Shown: one piece after another, positions 6,488 to 10,004 of the stretch
Numbering within the stretch: the first letter of the stretch is position 1
Layout of the letters: each line of letters starts with the position of its first letter
Origin: Bacteroidota bacterium
GTDB lineage: Bacteria > Bacteroidota > Ignavibacteria > Ignavibacteriales > Ignavibacteriaceae
DNA length: 10,004 bases
Direction: 5' to 3'
Assembly: GCA_023406915.1 (NCBI GenBank)
Contig: JAEXTR010000115.1
Span: 1 to 10,004, forward strand
The notes under the pieces: generated by a model
The model's database searches: none
Told to the model about the DNA's origin: nothing
The model's input: only the letters and a program-made list of their open reading frames with translations
Program-made: the position numbers and the translations under genes

Positions 6488-8467
6488 ATGGACGGCGGTA
6501 TTATCAGCACAGTACCCGATCTGTGCAAAAGGTGTTATTCATGTATCCGTGAGTGCCCTGCAAAGGCAATCCGGGTAATCAACGGGCAGGCGCTTGTTAT
6601 TCAGGAGCGCTGTATTGCCTGCGGTCACTGTGTCAAGGTATGCTCACAGCATGCCAAAACTGTACATAGTGATATCGATTTCGTCATGGAAGAGCTCCTT
6701 TCCGTTGGTAAGGTTATCGCTGTTGTTGCCCCCTCTTTTGCAGCTTCTTTTCCCGATAATTATAAAAAACTTCCCACAGCAATCCGTAAAATCGGTTTCG
6801 CCTCTGTTGTTGAAACTGCATTCGGTGCAGACCTGATTAGTCAGCAGTATCGTGATGAAATTGAAAAGAATGATGGCACACCCATTATCGCCTCCAGCTG
6901 TCCGGCGGTAACTAATTTTATTCAGAAATACTATTCCGAACTCCTGCCAAACCTTGCGAAAGTGGTTTCCCCCATGATCGCCCTCGGCAGGTATCTTCGC
7001 GCAAATGAGGCTGAACCTGTAAAAATTGTCTTCATTGGCCCCTGCATTGCAAAAAAAGATGAAATTCTGGATCCGGAAGTCGAGGGCATCATTGACGCAG
7101 CGCTTACCTTTACAGAATTAAAAACGATTCTGAAAAAAATGAAAATAGACCCCGATACATGCGAGGAAAGCTACTTCGATCCACCGCATGCTATGCTTGG
7201 TAAGGCATACCCGTTAGCAGGCGGTCTGCTGAAATCTTCCGGTATTGATGTCGACGTACTCAACTTTGAAGTGATGGCAGTTGAGGGGAAAAACAAGGTC
7301 GTTGAAGTCATAGAAGAACTCGCAAATAATAAAATCAATGCACGCTTCGTTGATGTGCTCTTCTGCGAAGGCTGTATCAGCGGTCCTGCCATTGACAGTA
7401 ACCTGAACTACTACTCCCGCAGGGAGAAGGTAATCGAGTTTATAAAACGCGCAATCAATTACGCTGACCGCCAGGTTTGGAAAAGCACTATTTATAACAG
7501 TCGCGATCTCGATTTTTCCAGGAATTTTTCTACACGGAGTGAACGGCTCCCAATGCCTTCCGAAGAAAAGATAAAGGAAATCCTGGCTGAAACAGGGAAG
7601 TACAGTTCTGGTCAGGAACTGAACTGTGGTGCCTGCGGATATTCTTCCTGCCGTGAGTTTGCTATCGCAATGGGTAAAGGTCTTGGTGAAAAGGAAATGT
7701 GCCTGCCATATCTCATTGAGCGTCTGCAAAGTGCGTATGAAAGCCTCCGTACCACGCAGGAGCAGCTCCATTCTGCCGAGAAACTCGCATCCATCGGTCA
7801 ACTCGCTGCCGGCGTGGCGCATGAAATTAATAACCCACTCGGCACAATAATGCTGTATGCCTCGCTGATCAAACGTGGTGTAACAAAATTAACTGCCGAA
7901 GGTACCCCGCTCACTGGTGATCTTGACCTGATTGTGCAGGAAGCCAACCGGTGTAAGAGTATTGTCCAAAATTTGCTTAATTTCGCCAGACAAGGTAAAT
8001 TACACATCTCAGAATTCGATCTTCCCGCACTTCTGAATCATATTCTTAAGAAAATGAAGGTCGATCCCAAAAATGAGGGTGTCAGTTATGACATCCGCTA
8101 TGCCGACCCCGATATTACCATGGAAGGGGATAAAGAGCAGATAGAACAGGTGCTGACCAACGTAATTGGCAACGCTATTGAAGCCATGGAAAACGCAGTG
8201 AAAAAGGAACTCTCCGTCAGGGTTGAGAAAACCGGCAGCATCGTAAAAGTCAAAGTGGGTGATACCGGTAGCGGAATCTTAAAAGAGAATTTTGGAAAAG
8301 TGTTTACCCCGTTTTTCACTACAAAAAAAATGGGAAAAGGCACCGGACTTGGTCTGGCAATTGCCTACGGTATCGTGAAAATGCATAAGGGTGAGATCAG
8401 GTTCGTCAGTGAAATCAATAAGGGAACGGAGTTTACAATCTCCCTCCCAGCAAAGTTTGAATCCTGA
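6488..8467 (+). CDS. Sensory [FeFe]-hydrogenase-like / histidine kinase fusion protein
   Basis: A soluble 659-residue protein joining an iron-sulfur hydrogenase-type sensor to a kinase. Residues 1-60 are a 2x[4Fe-4S] ferredoxin domain (Cys13, 16, 19, 23 and Cys42, 45, 48, 52). Residues about 70-330 are the H-cluster domain: SSCPAV (Cys138), GPCIAKKDE (Cys186, Lys189/190, Glu192) and LFCEGCISGP (Cys293, Cys296). Residues 380-405 form an Fe-S domain with Cys380, 383, 388 and 405. After a coiled-coil-like helix (about 408-430) comes HisKA with His445 in GVAHEINNPLG, then an HATPase domain with N-box Asn562, G1 DTGSG (592-596), F box 602-613 and G2 GKGTGLGLA (617-625). No membrane segment is present. 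The ATG at 6488 is fixed by an in-frame TGA at 6479-6481. Sensory hydrogenases are thought to report H2 or redox state; here the signal would go straight to His445. The proton-relay Cys of catalytic enzymes is Ser137, so fast H2 turnover is unlikely. Architecture is certain; the ligand is inference. Confidence 0.93.
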   Translation: MDGGIISTVPDLCKRCYSCIRECPAKAIRVINGQALVIQERCIACGHCVKVCSQHAKTVHSDIDFVMEELLSVGKVIAVVAPSFAASFPDNYKKLPTAIRKIGFASVVETAFGADLISQQYRDEIEKNDGTPIIASSCPAVTNFIQKYYSELLPNLAKVVSPMIALGRYLRANEAEPVKIVFIGPCIAKKDEILDPEVEGIIDAALTFTELKTILKKMKIDPDTCEESYFDPPHAMLGKAYPLAGGLLKSSGIDVDVLNFEVMAVEGKNKVVEVIEELANNKINARFVDVLFCEGCISGPAIDSNLNYYSRREKVIEFIKRAINYADRQVWKSTIYNSRDLDFSRNFSTRSERLPMPSEEKIKEILAETGKYSSGQELNCGACGYSSCREFAIAMGKGLGEKEMCLPYLIERLQSAYESLRTTQEQLHSAEKLASIGQLAAGVAHEINNPLGTIMLYASLIKRGVTKLTAEGTPLTGDLDLIVQEANRCKSIVQNLLNFARQGKLHISEFDLPALLNHILKKMKVDPKNEGVSYDIRYADPDITMEGDKEQIEQVLTNVIGNAIEAMENAVKKELSVRVEKTGSIVKVKVGDTGSGILKENFGKVFTPFFTTKKMGKGTGLGLAIAYGIVKMHKGEIRFVSEINKGTEFTISLPAKFES

Positions 8468-8495
8468 TATTCGCAGATAATGTTTCTTTAAATGA

Positions 8496-8511
8496 TGCCG
8501 GTCTGCCGGCA
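8496..8511 (+). repeat. Intercistronic hairpin between the kinase and the receiver gene
   Basis: TGCCGG (8496-8501) and CCGGCA (8506-8511) pair around a TCTG tetraloop in the 113-nt gap after the kinase stop. No U-tract follows, so a partial attenuator or RNA-stabilising element is more likely than a full terminator. It could set different levels of the kinase and the receivers. Confidence 0.4.
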
Positions 8512-8580
8512 ATAAAACATCGATGAATGAACAGCAATTGTCTGTGGCAGTTGCTGATGTTAGCTAAAAGGATAAGTATA

Positions 8581-8985
8581 ATGAATACACCGTTAAAAAT
8601 AATGTTAGTTGATGATGATCCCGACATCCTGGAACAAAATAAAATGATGCTCGAAGCCCGCGGGTATCAGATCGTGATGGCTGATAGCAGTAAAGAAGGT
8701 TGGGAACTATTCCAGCGCGAACTCCCGGATGCTTGCATACTTGATCTTATGATGGAAGAATTTGACTCCGGCTTCGTGCTCGCACACAAAATTAAACGCA
8801 CCGAACAAGGGAAGAAAATCCCTGTCTTCATCGTTACCGCGGTTACCTATGCAACCGGCTTCAAATTTGAATCTGACTCTGAAGAAGAGCAGGAATGGAT
8901 TAAAACTGACGCCATCCTGAATAAGCCGATTCAGATTGAAGATGTCGTTGAACGCATCAACCGCTTCTATGGCGAGAAGAAATAA
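8581..8985 (+). CDS. Stand-alone response regulator receiver protein (CheY-like)
   Basis: A single-domain receiver of 134 residues, probably phosphorylated by the hydrogenase-kinase encoded just upstream. The acidic pocket is Asp11/Asp12, the phosphoacceptor is Asp55 in CILDLMM, the switch residue is Thr86 in IVTAV, and the conserved lysine is Lys115 in LNKPI. There is no output domain. Between Thr86 and Lys115 the chain holds an extended acidic loop (GFKFESDSEEEQEW, residues 93-106), longer than in CheY, where that gap is about 21 residues. The ATG at 8581 is chosen because AAAGGAT lies upstream and the beta-1 strand (KIMLVDDD) begins at the proper distance; an in-frame ATG at 8527 would add 18 non-homologous residues. 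It ends 8 bp before the next start codon, indicating co-transcription. The role as a phosphate relay or protein-binding output is inference. Confidence 0.9.
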   Translation: MNTPLKIMLVDDDPDILEQNKMMLEARGYQIVMADSSKEGWELFQRELPDACILDLMMEEFDSGFVLAHKIKRTEQGKKIPVFIVTAVTYATGFKFESDSEEEQEWIKTDAILNKPIQIEDVVERINRFYGEKK

Positions 8986-8993
8986 TTATCTCA

Positions 8994-10004
8994 ATGCCTG
9001 AGCCGCTTGCACGCGTTCTGATTGTTGATGACGAAGATGCCCTTCGCTTCGCTGTAAAGCGTATCCTTGAATATGAAGGATATGAAGTTGAAACGGCTGA
9101 AAATGGAGTGGGGGGTATCGAAATGGTCGTTGAACACGACTATGACCTCGCATTGATTGACCTCAAAATGCCCGATATTTCCGGCATTGATGTCCTGAAG
9201 GAAGTGCGCCGCCTTCGTCCCAACACAATCTGCTTTATGGCTACTGCCTACGCAAGTTATGATACTGCCATCCAGGCCACCCGGTTGGGTGCTTTCGGAT
9301 ACATCCTGAAACCCTTTACCGATGACGAACTTCTGCACCAGCTCAATCAGGGGCTCGAAAAACGCAGACTCCTGATTGAATCTGAGCGCATGAAAAAAGA
9401 CCGCGAGGAGCGGCTTCTTGAACTTGCTTTCGAAAGAAGCCGGCTGAACACCATTATCAATCTTATTGCCGATGGTGTACTGGTCGTCAACCGCAATGGT
9501 GAGGTCGTATATTATAACCCAGCTGCAATCAAGTATTTCCTTCTTGAGGAGATACATATCCAGGAACTTATTGCACAGCGGCTCCCCGCTGAGGTTGCAT
9601 CTATCATTAATGATATGCTTGCAGCCGAGCAGTTCGAGGATAAATCTCAGTCCGTACAGGTTGAGATTATGCCGAACAGAGAGCTTTATATTGAAGTGAC
9701 CTGTTCACCTATTCCGCATCACGATAAAACCGTCGCTGGTATCGTTATCGTCGTGAGGAATATTACCAGTTTTAAGGAGATTGAGCACATTAAGTCTCAG
9801 TTCGTTTCGATGGTTTCGCACGAACTCAAGGCACCAATCGCTGCAACACTCGGATTCCTGAACCTGATGATGAATCCCGAAGTCATACTGCCCCCTGAAA
9901 AGCAGCTCGACTTCCTCAAGCGTTCTTCTACCAGGCTCACCGGTTTGCTGACCATGGTCAATGATCTGCTTGATATCTCCCGTATGGAAATGAACTCCGT
10001 CACT
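8994..10004 (+). CDS. Response regulator receiver-PAS-histidine kinase protein (C-terminus cut by window edge)
   Basis: The frame is open from the ATG at 8994 to the right edge, giving 337 codons. Residues 5-120 are a receiver domain with Asp12/Asp13, phosphoacceptor Asp56 in LIDLKMP, Thr84 and Lys106 in LKPF. A coiled-coil-like helix (about 120-150) leads to a PAS domain (about 150-258: IINLIADGVLVVNRNGEVVY near its start, GIVIVVRNIT at its end). HisKA follows with His276 in SMVSHELKAPIAATLGF. The ATP-binding domain must lie beyond the edge. The order receiver-PAS-kinase means that phosphorylation of Asp56 could tune the kinase, so the upstream hydrogenase-kinase may control a second kinase. 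There is no membrane segment, hence cytosolic. It starts 8 bp after the preceding stop without a clear Shine-Dalgarno, consistent with translational coupling. The domain calls are firm; the relay order is inference. Confidence 0.92.
   Translation, partial: MPEPLARVLIVDDEDALRFAVKRILEYEGYEVETAENGVGGIEMVVEHDYDLALIDLKMPDISGIDVLKEVRRLRPNTICFMATAYASYDTAIQATRLGAFGYILKPFTDDELLHQLNQGLEKRRLLIESERMKKDREERLLELAFERSRLNTIINLIADGVLVVNRNGEVVYYNPAAIKYFLLEEIHIQELIAQRLPAEVASIINDMLAAEQFEDKSQSVQVEIMPNRELYIEVTCSPIPHHDKTVAGIVIVVRNITSFKEIEHIKSQFVSMVSHELKAPIAATLGFLNLMMNPEVILPPEKQLDFLKRSSTRLTGLLTMVNDLLDISRMEMNSVT

Noticed and set aside
7214..7822. 202-codon minus-strand open frame inside the hydrogenase-kinase gene
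   Set aside because: It lies antisense to conserved Fe-S and H-cluster coding sequence, and is a by-product of that gene's codon use. No family features were seen.
8527..8580. Upstream ATG at 8527 as the start of the small receiver
   Set aside because: The 18 extra residues are unlike receiver N-termini, while the ATG at 8581 has AAAGGAT upstream and places the first beta strand correctly.
8991..9557. 188-codon minus-strand open frame inside the receiver-PAS-kinase gene
   Set aside because: It is antisense to a clearly conserved receiver and PAS domain and has no recognisable domain.

Overview
The window (about 45% GC by eye) reads as chromosomal DNA from a bacterium of the Bacteroidota/Chlorobiota/Ignavibacteriota group. 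The reasons are inference from protein style: an SppA with a short N-terminal membrane anchor of the MKQFFK type, secreted M1 peptidase and SUMF1-fold proteins, and mostly weak or absent Shine-Dalgarno sequences. Some signals are more general: a good TTGACA/TATGAT promoter and a sigma-54 promoter. No transposase, phage gene, tRNA, rRNA or CRISPR array was seen.

Left part (1-5983), all on the minus strand. Reading in the direction of transcription: a secreted M1-family zinc metallopeptidase (5983-4118) with its own sigma-70-type promoter and a perfect 16-bp inverted repeat just after its stop; a secreted SUMF1/formylglycine-generating-enzyme-fold protein that lacks the catalytic cysteines (3846-3085); a class I/II PLP aminotransferase resembling methionine aminotransferase YbdL (2833-1685); and, 44 bp further, the membrane-anchored protease SppA (1640 to beyond the left edge). 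The last two may be co-transcribed. The others are separated by 250-270 bp gaps. These are ordinary household functions: peptide and amino-acid handling and envelope protein turnover.

Middle (5984-6487): a 504-bp divergent control region. It holds the M1 peptidase promoter facing left and a sigma-54 (-24/-12) promoter facing right, with GG and GC exactly 10 bp apart, several inverted repeats, and a leader of about 177 nt with hairpins.

Right part (6488-10004), plus strand: a signalling operon. Its first gene fuses a two-cluster ferredoxin domain, a sensory-type [FeFe]-hydrogenase H-cluster domain, a four-cysteine Fe-S domain and a complete histidine kinase in one soluble 659-residue protein. 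It is followed by a stand-alone receiver (134 aa) and then by a receiver-PAS-histidine kinase protein cut by the right edge. Together they look like a cytoplasmic H2 or redox sensor feeding a multi-component phosphorelay. No DNA-binding output is encoded in the window. This operon is the most interesting content.
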